From Grammothele lineata (lineage: Eukaryota; Basidiomycota; Agaricomycetes; Polyporales; Polyporaceae): a DNA stretch of 47,871 bases. The notes beneath the pieces are model-generated. The model saw only the letters and a list, made by a program, of their open reading frames with translations, was not told the DNA's origin and did no database searches. Shown here piece by piece: positions 32,856 through 45,086 of this stretch. The DNA lies in assembly GCA_002150815.3 (NCBI GenBank), contig NDFF03000166.1, forward strand, positions 1 through 47,871, given 5' to 3'. Made by a program: the position numbers and the translations under genes. Position 1 is the stretch's first letter. Every line of letters begins with the position of its first letter.

Positions 32856-33371
32856 GTCGAACGTGTTACCGAGCAAAGCTTCGTGTCGCGGGACAGCGAG
32901 GACGACGTGACGGACGACGAGGCATATATAATGCGAGTGTGCAACAAAGTCGCACGATTTATTGGCTGGTCGTTCGATCGCGGCGTGAACCCAGGACGCG
33001 ACGGCGGCGCGCTCGTCAGCGTCGCTGACAACGCGACTCGCGAGCTGAACCAGGTGGCCGAAAGCGAACCAAGTCGCCTAGAATGCAAAGCGAACCAACA
33101 CAGGACAATGGGTTCGGATGATGCCAAGAGAAGCGCTGGGCCACGTTGCCCGCCTGCAGGAGCGCGTCTTTCCGCATCGGTGCGTGTCCCGTCGTCGTGT
33201 CCTTCTCTCCTACTTCCTCCCCCTCTCCCCATAGCACTCTCGCTTTCCGTCACAACACTCTCATCTTCTTCCTTGCTGCGAATCTGCACGACTTTGACTG
33301 TTATCGGTACTCCTGGACACGCGACCGGCCCTCCATTCCCCAAACCACATACCACACAGATACCAGCAAGC
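32856..33371. promoter_or_regulatory. Shared divergent promoter ERG2 / SPC2
   Basis: 516 bp between the start codons. A TATA-like ATATATAATG lies at about 32923-32932. No sterol-regulatory element could be assigned with confidence. Confidence 0.45.
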
Positions 33372-34772
33372 ATGGCCCCCCGCACACGCAAATCCAGACG
33401 TTCTCCTTCCCCTGCACCCCTCAACGGCGACACGCCTCCAGCGCTACCGCCCAAAGACGATGCGCCTTCGACGCCCGGCATGGACGCGCTCCTTGTACCC
33501 TCTCCCGCTGCGGAGCGCGAAGTGGTCAAGGTGAACAACGCGAGCGCGAGCGACATGAAGCACGCGTGCGACGATGCCCTCAAACGCGTGAGTGTCTACT
33601 TCTGTATCGCTTTCATTGTTGCACGCTTTTTTCGACGCGCTATGGAGCGCAAGGAGGTGCTTGCATCGACGAGCGTCCCCCCTCCATCGAGTCGTGCGAC
33701 CACCCCCCGTTGCCCCTCTATCTTCCATTCGCCCTCTTCAATCAGACACGAGGTGGCCTGCCGCTCGTGTATTTTGCCGCAACTAAACGTGTTCTTGCCT
33801 GCTATACGGCTTTTCCATTTTTCCATTCTTTTCTGCGCTCCCAACTAGCCGACATCAGCGCGAGTGCTAACACGTGTTCTTTCCACTCCGTGCCCTGCAG
33901 TTCCTTGCCCGCCCCGACCTCTTCAAGCAGATACACACGCACACAGACGTCCGGCTCGCACTCGGCTGGTTGTCCGTCCTCGTTGCGGGCGCGACGGGTC
34001 TGTACGGGTGGAAGGTACCCTTCGAGCAGAGCAAGCCTGGCGTATGGGCGGGCGTCATTCTGTAAGTACCCGTTTTCACTCCGTGATGTCGCGTTGCCAT
34101 TCTTCGGTTCCGTTCATGCGGAATGCCACCTTTCTGGCGTTTCGTTCGGAGGACACGCACACCTATCGCACGCGTGGTGTCACCACATCTGGTCCACGCA
34201 TTGCAGGGGGCACCGGCCCATGTACAGCAGCGCTTTTCGTTGTGATAACGGCGTCGTATCTTGCGTCACAGACACAGGGCTATGACGATGCCAAGTCAAG
34301 CTAACTTTCTTGCGCGCTTTGTTTCGATTGTTCCGACCAGTCGCTCACTACGTTGCTCACTTCCAGCTATGTTATTCTTACTGTAACGCAAACACTATAC
34401 GCGTACTTCATCGAGGGGGACATCGTCTTCGTCGGGAAGCGCAAGACGTTCGACAAGCGCGTAAGTTGCCGATCCCTCCTGTCCCATACGTATTCTCACA
34501 CTCAATTATCTACTGTACAGATCGTGACAGAGCGGATAACCATCACCTCGCGCACCTCCCCTTCCACACCCCAATCACCACCCGCATACGCCCTCGGGCT
34601 CGCGTACGTACGCTCCGCCGCGGGAGGCAAGACCCTGCTCGGCCGCGGACGCACGGCAGAAGAGCGGTCATACACCGCGTTCTTCGACGAGCGTGGGGTC
34701 ATGGACCAGGACGCGCTCGAGCGCTGGTTGGGCGAGGTCGTCGGCCGCGTCATGGACGGCAAGGCCGAGTAG
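33372..34772 (+). CDS. SPC2: Signal peptidase complex subunit 2 (SPC25)
   Basis: Accessory subunit of ER signal peptidase, which removes signal peptides from secreted proteins. Four exons: 33372-33587, one starting at 33901 (FLARPDLFKQIHTHTDVRLA), one with YVILTVTQTLYAYFIEGD, and the last from IVTERITITS to the stop at 34770-34772. Two TM helices (LALGWLSVLVAGATGLYGW and VILLYVILTVTQTLYAYF) form the membrane hairpin typical of SPCS2. They are followed by the cytosolic domain with RKTFDKR, GLAYVRSAAGGKTLLGRG and a C-terminal RSYTAFFDERGVMDQDALER. The first exon encodes a disordered Pro/Ser-rich head (MAPRTRKSRRSPSPAP). The first intron is long for this genome (313 nt). Confidence 0.93.
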
Positions 34773-35081
34773 TACAGGTACCCAAGAGGGATGGCCGGTC
34801 GAAAACGCGTGCGCAGCATGCTTTGGGTTATGCCCTATGGTTATGGCCGCCTTTCGCGTGGCGATATGACAGGACATGACGTTCGTGTGGGCGGATCGGC
34901 GGTTTGTATGTATATGTAACTGTGCGTTCCTACTTATTATATCCCATTGTTACCCCCACCTACGCGAGACAAGCAGACTGCGCGAGAGTAGCTTTCAGCA
35001 GCTGGTTGGTTGGATTTTGATCCGCAGACGACATTATCGTACACATCGCGTTTCTTCCAGCCTGATCTGCGACATTTTCGT

Positions 35082-36032
35082 CTACTCATCCTCCTCGCCA
35101 TCAAGCTCGGGGTAGTGCCGGAAGATGCCCAAACCGAATGCCTGCCTCCTCCCGCTCGCAAGGTACTCCTTGATCCCCTTCCCGCCCTTCACCCGTTCCG
35201 CGAGCGCAAACACTAAATCGTACTTCCCACTCTCCCTCACTTGCTTCATCCTCCGCGGGAACGCGAACTCCAACCCCGCGAGCACATGGAACAGCACCAA
35301 GTCCCCCACCGTCGTCTGCCCACCCACCAGATACGTCCCCTTGCCCTTCCCCTCCGGGGCCTCCGCGTTCGCAGCGAGCACCGACTGGAAGTACTTCAAG
35401 AAACGCGGGATGCGCACCCGGCGGAACCCCTCCGCCGCACGCAGCGCCTCGTCCTTCTGCTCCTCGTAGTACAAGCCCGCGCCGACGGGGTGGTGCACGT
35501 CGTGCGCCTCGTTCTGCGCGTCGAGCGCGGTGAGCGCGAGCTGCGCGACCAGGCTGCGCTCCGCCTCTGCCGCGCGGTACGCGTCCTCCGCCGCAGCCGC
35601 GTCCTCGCCCGCCTCGTCCAGCAACGCGCGCACGGACGCGGCCGAGGCGAGTCGCGAGCCTTTGGAGCCCGCGAGGCCGAGGGCGGGGGCGATGTGGCTC
35701 AGGATGGCGCCGGTTTGGCTGAGGAGCGCTCCAGAGGGGAGGCCGAGGGCGGGCGGGGCGAAGTGTGGGGGCCCGGGGGCCACTTCGGGGGAGGAGGGGG
35801 CGCCGAGGAGGGAGACGAGGTTGGAGGGGTTGTGTTCGGTGTAGGGCACGCCGGCGTACTCGAACGCGAGGCGGATGTACTCGCCGCGACCGGGGAGGCC
35901 GGGCCACTAGGGGTGTGTGGGAGGGAAGGGGAGGAGGGTGAGCCAAGGGCGGCGGGAGGAGGGGAAGAGAGGACGTACGTAGTAGAGGACGTAACCCTCG
36001 GTGCGTTGCTTCTTCCCGGGGCGTTCAGACAT
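35082..36032 (-). CDS. Glutathione S-transferase-like protein (292 aa)
   Basis: Probable glutathione conjugation or stress protein, cytosolic. Two exons: 35979-36032 (MSERPGKKQRTEGYVLYY) and 35082-35906, intron 72 nt. The N-terminal thioredoxin-like start YVLYYWPGLPGRGEYIRLAFEYAGVPY resembles sigma/alpha-type GSTs, with the Tyr of YVLYYWP in the position of the catalytic Tyr; SQTGAILSHIAPALGL matches the glutathione-gamma-Glu site (QxxAI.xy). The alpha-helical C-terminal domain has EAERSLVAQLALTALDAQNEAHDVHH and YLVGGQTTVGDLVLFHVLAGLE. At 292 aa it is longer than a typical sigma GST (about 205) owing to loops rich in Ala/Glu. It is convergent with SPC2. Confidence 0.85.
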
Positions 36033-37028
36033 GGTATGCAACAGTCTTGGTACGGAGTAGCAGTGGTGGACGAGAGCAGGGGAGCAGCCGAAGATACCAC
36101 GGGACGAGACCCTCACACACGTTGGTGGACGATGACGGATAGGGAGAAGGTGAGGAGAAAGCTTAGGGAATCGAACGGGCATACTTATGTGTACGCCCTT
36201 GGATCACGTTGGGAACACTTCAACTATAGCTGGTGCCACCAACCTCTTAGTTCGTTGCGGGCCGAGCGAGGTGACGTCAGGTCGCTGAGCATAAGACGGT
36301 CATGAGCTTACGAGCATGGGACCGCTCCTTCGCGCGGACCGTTGTTAGATTCTATCACGTCCCCCTTATTCAGACCGTATTGACCGCAGTATGTCTTCGC
36401 CAACGATCCTAGCTGAGTCAGTCCGATGAATATAAGACACAGAATGAGGCCACGTCCACTGGTCGAAACTTGACGCGCTCACGTCGTAGCGGGATCAAGC
36501 CGCGGTCAACCTGTGCATAGCTTACTGACAATGTCACGATCGACGTCAGTGAACCGCTGTGCATGTTGCTGTGTGCGATTGGTACGCACGCCCGTCTATG
36601 TCCGTCCAGAGTCCACATACTGTAAGTAAAACGGATACTATATACAGCTGTGACTGAGCGCCAGGTGCGGACCAACGTTGTACGGGAGAACGGGGACGCT
36701 AGTCACTGTTATGGTGCAGATGCGAGGAACGATTACGGCCGCATGCAGAGGTGGGTGATGGTCAGAGTGCATGGATCCATGAGGGCATGGGGATGGGTGG
36801 ATGGAAGGCTACAAGTACACGTGCTTGACCTCGATTAGAGCGCGCGACGGGGCAGATGTCATCGGGCAGGAGTAGGTGGTGGGAGTGGGGTGAGTCCTGT
36901 AAGTAAAACAAGGAGAGACCAAAACGAAATGGGATGGCGGACCGTACAGGACGGAGGGGGTAGCATAAATACGCCCGGGACGGCGAAAGGGTAGGTAAGA
37001 GGAAGAACCGGAGACAAGGGGCTAGAGG
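36033..37028. other. Intergenic region GST promoter / RUD3 3' flank
   Basis: About 1 kb. Contains the upstream region of the GST gene and the transcript end of RUD3. No supported gene. Confidence 0.5.
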
Positions 37029-38886
37029 TTATAGCGCGCGCTCCTTGCCCTTCCCTGGAGGACTGCTAAGTTTAAGCTCGGGCGAGCTGGCCATGGCCGC
37101 CGAGGTGAACGATGGTAGCCGCCGCGAGCTTCCCAGGCCGAGTGGTGACAGGCGCGTCGCGCCTTGCGTCGGCGTCGGGGGTAGGGAGCCGTTCGCCCGC
37201 GTTGGGGAGCGTGGAGGCGGGAGAGCACCCTCTGCTCCGGCTCCTGCCTCGCCTGAGGCGGCTTCGGTGAGAAGGAATTCGACCCATAGGCGAGAGAAGG
37301 ACTGTTGAAGCGAAATGAATGAGAACCATGGCGGATTTACGCGATAGAGGCGCGGAGAGGAATGGAGTGGAACGCGAGACTGACCTCCGTCTCATCCGTC
37401 TTTTGGAGCTCTGCAGGTTTCGAGGCCGGGGAGCTCGCGGCGGAGCCGCGACCCCAGAGGAGGGACGAGCCGCTGGTGGAGGGCGGGACAGCGGCGTGAT
37501 TGCGTTGGAGGCCGGCCTTTTCGCGCTCGTCGTCGTTCCAGGAGAGAATGGAGGCGAGGAGGGAGAGCATCTCGAAGCGTTTCGAGTCGGCACGGGGTGT
37601 GGTGATAAAGGAGATGAGAACGTTCGTGACCAGACGGCGGTCGACGTTGGTGTCGGAGGAGGAGCGGCGTAACCGTCGAAGCGCCTCCATAAGGTGCTCG
37701 TTCATGATGACCGCTGTGGAAAATCCAGGTGAGTCGGTGCGTTTGGAGAGCCAAGGAGGGAAGGGGATACGATGTGTAAGGGGCTCGGGGGGTTCGCTGA
37801 ATACGACAGGGATGGCGGATACAGCCATGTATGATGTGGTATAACGTACCTTCTTGTCTCAGCTTTCCGATTAGTATGCTCTTTTCCTTCACCTGCTTCT
37901 CCAGCTCCTGCACACGCGAGTTGCTCGAAGAGGTTTCTTCTAACTGGAGCTCAGCATTTAGTGCTCTACTCTTGAATTCTGCTAGTGATTGTGTGACATC
38001 AAGAAGCCGGGATTCGTAGTCCTTCACCGCCTGCTTAAGGTCATGATCCTTGGCTGTGGCAGAGTTAGGAGAGAATCCGAAGTGAGCAGCTGAGAACATA
38101 CACGACTGGAAGTCTTCCAAGACGGACTGCAAATTACTACACTTCTCCCGCTCGACCTCAAGGCTTGTCTCGACATGTTGCCTTGCGTCCCGCTCTACCT
38201 CCAGGTCCCTTCTCAAAGTATCCGCAGCCGTCCGCGCCTCGTCCGCGGAAACATGCTCCTGAAGGGCTTTCTGCTCCCACTCGTCGCGCTCTATTCGGCA
38301 CTGCTCCAACTCGGCTTGGAGCTCTCTGAGTTCGCGTTCGCGGAGGAAGGTCTCCTGAGTGCTGTCATGGAGCGCGCGGGTGCGCATCGCCTCGAGCTCG
38401 CGGGACGCGCGGTCGGCCTCGTCGTTGGAGGCTATGAGCTCTTGCTTAAGAGCCTCAACGGTGTTCGCGAGGTCATCGTTCTGCGCTGTCAGCTGCTGCA
38501 CTAGCTGTTCCTGACGGTCGAGTTCTTCCTATGCATGCGCTGGTAAAGACGGGGACGTGTGATATGGACATAGTGGGGAGGACACGTACGGCGTCTTGCT
38601 TCAGCTTGTTACCGAGCGTGGTGCGCATGGTGGTGAGCTTGGCGAGGAGGTTGCGGTACTGTGTGGCGAGAGCATCCTTCTCCTCTCGTGTGCGCTGCAG
38701 CTCCTGCTCGAGGCGTTGGATGGGGTCGAGGTCATCGTTAGGGGTGTCTTGGTGGGCATCGCCGTTGGTGGTGGCGGATTTATGGCCGTTGAGTGGTGGG
38801 GGTGAGCCGAGGATGCGTTCGGCCTCTTGCGACGGGCGCGAGGGCAGGCCGTCGCTGGCCACATCTGAGAGCGGGGAGGAGGACAT
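37029..38886 (-). CDS. RUD3: Golgi coiled-coil tether with GRAB domain (RUD3)
   Basis: Golgin that binds Arf1-GTP at the cis-Golgi and tethers ER-derived vesicles. Exon 1 is 38590-38886, exon 2 starts at 38528, and the last exons are joined at EAVIMNEHLMEAL and DETESFSRLWVEFLLTEA, ending at TAA (37029-37031). After a disordered head come long coiled coils (RLEQELQRTREEKDALATQY, EELDRQEQLVQQLTAQNDDL, RRDLEVERDARQHVETSLEV) and VQELEKQVKEKSILIGKLRQE. The GRAB (GRIP-related Arf-binding) domain follows: LRRSSSDTNVDRRLVTNVLI with SFITTPRADSKRFEMLSLLA and SILSWNDDEREKAGLQR, the core known from Rud3/GMAP-210. The C-terminus is Pro/Ser-rich. A possible intron near 38100 was not needed, because the frame reads through. 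Confidence 0.9.
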
Positions 38887-39639
38887 GGGGCGGGAGTGAG
38901 GGGTGTGTGCGTTCCGGAGACGGTGGCCAGGAGGGCTTCCGGTCTGCCAGCGGTCTATCAGCGCGTTGTTACTGGGGCTACTTACTCCTGTTGACGCGCC
39001 TTATCCGCGGCGATAGGTCGAATCTTCTAAGGCTGGACCCTAACCCCAGGTCAGAGCGTGTCTGCGCAGCCGATCGCATCTTGAAGGCAAGGTTAGACTC
39101 CGGTCCCAATTTAGAAGGCGGGTTGTCAAATACGGCAGGAGGGACGTGCCGAGAGAAAGGAGGAACGGTTGACGAGCATCCCGCGCTGCTTTCTCGTGCA
39201 CGTCCATGGCCAGTCTCGCGCTCGCACCCATGCCTTTTCGTCCACCACGAGCCTTAGGTCCTCGCGATAGCAACAACGCCCTGCCCATGACGCGCAGGGC
39301 CCCGCCGGACGTGGGGAACGGGTGCAGGGAAGCGTCCGAGTGCCGGGCACGCGGCAGGATTGACTTGGCGGGGCAATCAGCCATCAGCGCCTAACGAGTC
39401 TCGTTAACGTGGGCTGCAAACGCCGGAGGACCTCGCTCGCTCTCTCCCGCCCCGCCGCCTTGAACGCTGTCGGTCGACGAGCAGCCTCCTCCCTCACGAA
39501 CACAGGCACGAACCCCCACGACCCGTGTGAGTGCCGCTCCCTCACTTTCCATCATCCCGCGCTGATCTAGTTCGGCGCAGAACGTCACGATCACCCACAG
39601 CCCTTGCCCCGACGCCAACGCGCCATCATTCCCCGCACC
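38887..39639. other. Divergent promoter region RUD3 / WD40 membrane protein
   Basis: 753 bp between the two start codons; no TATA box or repeat stands out. Confidence 0.45.
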
Positions 39640-42600
39640 ATGGGTCGAGGTCGGTGTCACGCTACCTTGCGCTCGTTTCGCCATATGTCCTGCATCTGCT
39701 CACGCACCCCGCGCAGGTCTCGCACCAGACGAACCCGCCGCCAACCCGAACGACCTTACCGCCATTCATGCCGCGCCTGCGGGTCCTGCAAAGGGTGCCC
39801 AGAGCACGGACACTCACAGACACAAGCGGAAACAAACCTTGTTGAGTTTGTTGGATGCGCTTGCCGAGCTGAGCAAGGATGAGGAGCTGGACGGCATTAG
39901 TGAGTGTTCAGCCTTTCCTCGCCTCTCCGTAAACCACCGGAGTTCGTCGCCGTCCCTTCTCGCGTCCGCCTTCTGGATATATGGGCGGAGGGGCTGCTTT
40001 GAGCTGCGCTTCTTCCTGTGTCTTCAGAACGCGTGTATGCAAACCACAGTCGCGGGGGTCGCTCGTATTGTGCATTCGGACCTGCGTATCTCAACTACCT
40101 CCCCCACGAAGTTGACGCAGAGGCATGGTACACACGTCGCTTTGCGATTCTGTCGGACACAAGCACTGGCTATGACTTGCGGACGAGCAGGCATATTCCG
40201 ATGAATTGCGGCACTTCCCGCCAATTCGGATCCACCCGCGCAGAGTTCATCGGCGAAGATGGCTAGATAGCGGACCTTCGCACGAATTGACTCCTTAGTA
40301 AATGTGGTTCATTCGCTCTGCGTTCTCATAACGGGGCGCCGAGATGAAATGAGAAGGCGGCGCGAATACAAATGGAGCGGATTTAGAAGAGGGCTCTGTG
40401 GCTCCCCGTTACGCGACGGCACTAACTGGCCGCTTCCTCAGCAATACAACAGCCTAGCTTCGAGGACGACCGCGATGTCCGTGAGTACTGCCCTTTTTCT
40501 GCTAAACGTAAACGTCATTAAAGAATTTGTACAGCGACTGTGGATGAGCACCTCCAGAAGGTTGGCGCGGAGACGTTCAACAAATTCCAGAGGTCTGTGC
40601 TATCTCCCATGTCATAATATTGTGGACTCATCGTGTCGCAGGCGAATGAACAACCTAGACAAAGAGGCTCGTGGCAGTTCTCATCCTATCGTCGTAACCA
40701 GACACTTATCTCGGACTACAGCTCCGGAACTTTGCGAACGCCGCACGACAATTGGGCAGTTCAGTCGGTATCCTCTCGTCGTCCTACCATCTACGAGGAC
40801 GGCTCGCACAAGTCCTCTACCTCTTCCGGGAGAACGCGGCGGACCTCTTCCCCCGGAAGATTTACCACCAGTCACGAGAATCGCTCACGAATCCGAGTCT
40901 GGCTCAATTCCGCAAGACCAAGCGTCACCGGGCGCCGCCGCACGTGCACAACCCGGTTGTCCTCGAGAAGCTCGAGCCGGAGGACTTCCCGGAGCAGATG
41001 CAGATGTTCGCGCAGGACGTGACGACTTTCCTGGATTGTCTAAACGAGTTTCCGGAGTTCACCGACGAGGCGGTTAATTCGGCCATCTTGTCATTAGAGG
41101 GTGATCTCAAGGTAGGCCATACAAAACTCATCCCAGTATCGGTGACTGGAGTCTTTGTCTAGTACTGGGCGTCTTGTTTAAAGGCATATGAAGGTATGTA
41201 TCCGGCAATTTAGTCCGTGTATGCGGTATGCTCACATTTGTCCAGGTCAATTCAAGTACCCAGCAGTGCAGCGATACCTCCACGACCTCAGCGCCGAGCT
41301 AGGCGAGCACATAGACAGCATCACTTCCTCGCTCTCCGTCTTCATCGAGATAGGTTTGTCTCAGCCTTCATCCCATCCCACACGACCTCCAAGATTAACC
41401 TCAGCCAACAGGTGTCCCGACCATCCGGTTCGCGCAGAAACACGCCAGTCAGAACCTGCTCAACCTCAGTACCGTCGCGACCTTCTTCTCGGCCGTTACG
41501 GCGACAACGATGCAGTTTTCGTTCGACATGACCGGCAACCCGCTCGCGGACGCGGTCAACTCGTTCTGGTTCACCTCGTTGGTGTTCAGTATCGGGGCTG
41601 CGGTAAACAGCTTGCTGGGAGTGACGTGGAAGCAGGCGATGTAGTACGTATTTTCTTCGTCTGCAGCTGGGTTTGCGTTGACTGATTTCGCTGGTAGTCG
41701 TTCGCCAGGACACCGAGTCCCTTGGTGGGTGCTGATCTGGATCAAAAGATCTCCACTTGCTTTCCTGGTTTTATCCGTCGCGTGCTTCTCAATCGGTCTC
41801 GTCCTGTTCGCATATTCCTCCGGCCAGGTACGGCCTTTATGCCCATGGACTGGCTTCACACAGGTTGACTGACAAATTGACAGAACTCGATCACTTGCAC
41901 TCTCACCACGGTCTTCTCCGCCTGCAGCATCGTCGGCCTGACAGCTGTCTCCGCCTGGTTCGCCTCCGAACGCTGGACTTTCTCACGACACAACGGCACT
42001 AAGTGGCTCGCGGACGTCCTCTCCGAGACCAAGGTCAAAGTCAAGTCCACACGAGGCGCCAAGTGGCTTATCTACGAACCCCGTGCGCTCATGTGGTCCT
42101 CTTCACGCTGGCTCAAAGAGAAGTTCCGCGCGCTCAGTGAACGCCTCTCCGAGCTCTCCTCCCGCACAATCTCGCACCTCCACTCCGGGTCCTCGGAGGA
42201 AAAACTCGACACAGACCCCGAGCGCGCGGTCACCCCGGGCAGCCCCATAGCACTCTCCGCGAGCCCCGAGCCGCTCACGCCCCAGCTCCTCCGTCGTGCG
42301 GGCTCCGATGTCGCGGCCTTACTGCCGATCATGGAGATGCGTTCCCCAACAGTCACGTCCTTCGACGGAGGCGAAGGTGATACGAACGCGCCCAGCGTCA
42401 CTCTCACGAGCGAGACCGCCGTCGCGGGCGCCGCTGGGGGTCCCCCACCCACAAGAAGGTTCGCGAACGCGGTCCGGGCGGTGATCAAGATGCGCGCTGC
42501 ATCGACGGCGTTCCCAGTCGGGGACAGCCTGAGCCCTCGCCGGCAGCGGACGATGAGCTCGGACGGGAACGGCGGGAAGCGGGGCGAGTCGGCGGAGCCG

Positions 42601-44320
42601 GTGGGGCTGCTGAAGAACTCGCGCGTGGGGACGCTCGTGCCGAAGCTGAGGAGCTTGCACCCGACGCAGAGCTTCGAGGCGCACTCGGCGCTCGTGAGGC
42701 ACCTGCAGTTCTCCCCGAATGGGAAGTTTTTGGCGACTTCTAGTTGGGATAGGACTTCGGTTATTTTCAAGGTTGGGGTAAGTGACTGTGCAAGAGGGTG
42801 AGGCTTTGGCGTGATCGAGCTGATGGTTGGCCGGATTAGGAAACGTTCACCTCGCATCGTATCCTCGCACACCCGCAGGGCTTCGTCGGACAAGTGGCGT
42901 GGTCGCCAAGTGGACATCTACTTCTGACGAAGCTCGGTCGAGGCGTCAAGGTCTGGACGGAGGACGGCGTGTGCCGAAAGACGATCGATCGCCGCAGGAA
43001 CGTCCAGTCTATCGCGTGGCTTCCAGGCGGCGAAGGTGAGTCGACTTTCGCAGTCCTCAGCTGAAAGTTTCGTGTTACTGGACGCTGAACTGGAGCGCTA
43101 GCGTTCCTTTCGGTCGAGGGCAACGGTGATGTCACGAAACTGGTGAGCTTTGTACATTACCTTGAGCTTACTTTCAGCGCTGACGCGAGACCCGCTGGCA
43201 GGATCTCAACGGTACCGTCCTGGCTCAGTATCATTTCGATCGAATGGTCTTGCACGACGTCGCGGTAACTCAGGACAATACCCGGTTGGTATGCGTTGGC
43301 ACCTTGACCGCGTCTGCGGACGGCCTGCACCCGAGCAAGTGTCGGGCTGAGAAGCAGATCATAGGTTGGTGCCTTGATCACTGAGCTGCGACTACCATCA
43401 CTGACTAGCGACCTAGCATACAACATGGTCAAGGAGGAAATCGAAAAGTGAGTCCTGCAGCCTATCGGCGAACTGACGTCCCTCTGACGGCGATTATACA
43501 GTCGGGTACCGGTACTGCACGAGGTTCGTGACATTACCTTAGCCAGGAATGATCAAGTTGCCTTGGTTAGTTACGAGAACAAGGTATGGAGTATCCTGTC
43601 AGTTCATCGCGATCCTTACTTAACGCGTTCCGCAGGCGCCCCCGCAACTCTGGAGACTCGAATCGGTGAAGGACACAACCCGCCTTTCGCTGAGACACAC
43701 TTACATGCCAAAGATGACTGTCGACTTCGCAGGTCCTAGCTACTTTGGTGGCAAGAATGATCAGCTTGTACTCTGCGCCGGTAAAGGTGTGTCAAGCTGC
43801 ACTTCCGTGATCGAACTGTTTTAACGCTATCATAGCTGGGGACATTCACATATGGGACCGCGAATCAGGCACATTGCTTCACCACATCCGCGCACAGACC
43901 GTCGGCGGCGATCTCACTTGTATCGCTTGGAACCACGCCTGGGACACCTTCATGTTCGCTACCGGCAGCCACGACGGCGGTGTACGAATCTGGACTTCTC
44001 CCGCCTCCGCTTCACTCGGCTTCAGTACTCCAAACGTGGAAGACTTCCTGTCTGTCGTCTCGAGTCGCGCTACAACTAACCCGGCAAACACCCCTCGGAC
44101 TATGACGCCTCTGCCCTACGACGCCGACTACCGAGCCGACAGCCCCGACCAGATAAGTCCTGATTCTCAGAACGGGCATACGAACGGCATCGGCAACGGT
44201 AATAGCACTAGTAATGGTACGAACCCCGGCACTGCGAACTCGGCACAACCAAGCTCTTCCAAGGATGACGCTTCGGGAGCGCCATCTACAAGTCGCTCGC
44301 CCGCCATTACGTTCAGCTAA
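39640..44320 (+). CDS. Four-TM protein with C-terminal WD40 propeller (1082 aa)
   Basis: Function unknown. Eighteen exons; the first eleven are 39640-39649, 39717-39899, 40442-40480, 40535-40592, 40642-40666, 40722-41111, 41163-41193, 41246-41353, 41412-41643, 41698-41827 and 41884-42777 (exactly 700 codons). Seven more, from 42840 to 44320, bring the total to 3249 nt. The N-terminal helical region has VPTVDEHLQKVGAETFNKFQ and NFANAARQLGSSVGILSSSY. Four hydrophobic helices follow (about 300-430: VATFFSAVTATTMQF, SLVFSIGAAVNSLLG, FLVLSVACFSIGLVLF, FSACSIVGLTAVSAWF), then a Ser/Pro-rich linker. The propeller starts at FEAHSALVRHLQFSPNGKFL, with GFVGQVAWSPSGHLLLTKLG and NVQSIAWLPGGEAFLSVEG, reminiscent of WDR26/GID7-type WD repeats. 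A membrane-tethered scaffold is a reasonable inference. Exon 5/6 requires a GC-AG intron. Confidence 0.8.
40667..40721 (+). other. Probable GC-AG intron in WD40 membrane gene
   Basis: 55-nt interval with donor GAG|GCTCGT and acceptor TACAG|CTC. Removing it joins NNLDKE to LRNFANAARQLG in frame; no GT donor gives the same continuous protein without inserted residues. Confidence 0.6.
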
Positions 44321-45086
44321 TAATGGCAGGGCGTCCGTCTCTCGCGTTTCAGCGTCCCAGTTTGATATGTATATGCTTTCTATTCTGCTCTCAGTTCCAC
44401 GGTTGGGACAATCCTCGCATGTTGTTTTGTCGCTGTGCAAAAAGTAGCCTGCTTGGCTTCACGATACTCACATTTTAGACCTCACGACGTACCATGGTTT
44501 ACCGGTTTTTCATGACCTCCTTACCCTTGCTTCATCTTGGGACACTGTACTATTCATACCGTCACTAACACCCCATAGCATGCTACTCATGACATTACTC
44601 CATCTGCATCTGCATCTACAATGCTCTTGAATTTTGATACGAAACTCCAGTATGCCGTTTGAGGCACATGTATCTGTACGATAGAACACGATCTCCGTTA
44701 GAATGCTTCAAGCTCTGCTCGAGAGGTTTCTGTGGGATCTGGATGAGATTGTGCGGTCGTCTAGGTATGTCGCGTAAATGTCAGGATGGCTCGCGATCAA
44801 AGACACGACAGGCGGGCTCTGTTCATCTTCAAGACCCCTCATGCTCTATCCTCCCATCGCATGCACTCCCGTCCTCTATGCTTAACTTGCTCTGCCGCTG
44901 TATCGTATTTTTACCGACACTGTTCTGCTGCCAACCTATCAAAATGACGAGCTGGAGCGCATTGCGGAAGCCCGTGCTGGTGGCGAGCAGATTGCGTACG
45001 ATAACTCGATGACTCGGTGAAGCCCGAGCAACGCCGCATACATCCTCCTCCCAAAGATTTTCGCCGACCATATAATCCCTCCAACC
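44321..45086. other. Tandem intergenic region WD40 gene / HOM6
   Basis: 766 bp, slightly lower GC than its neighbours; contains the 3' flank of the WD40 gene and the HOM6 promoter. No gene seen. Confidence 0.5.

Noticed and set aside
35101..35946. 281-aa minus-strand open frame overlapping the GST gene in another frame
   Set aside because: Almost entirely Arg/Gly/Ala/Pro, and the overlapping frame has clear GST motifs.
38080..38130. Possible intron in RUD3 (GTCGTG..CCACAG on the minus strand)
   Set aside because: Removing it breaks the frame, whereas reading through gives a continuous coiled-coil protein.
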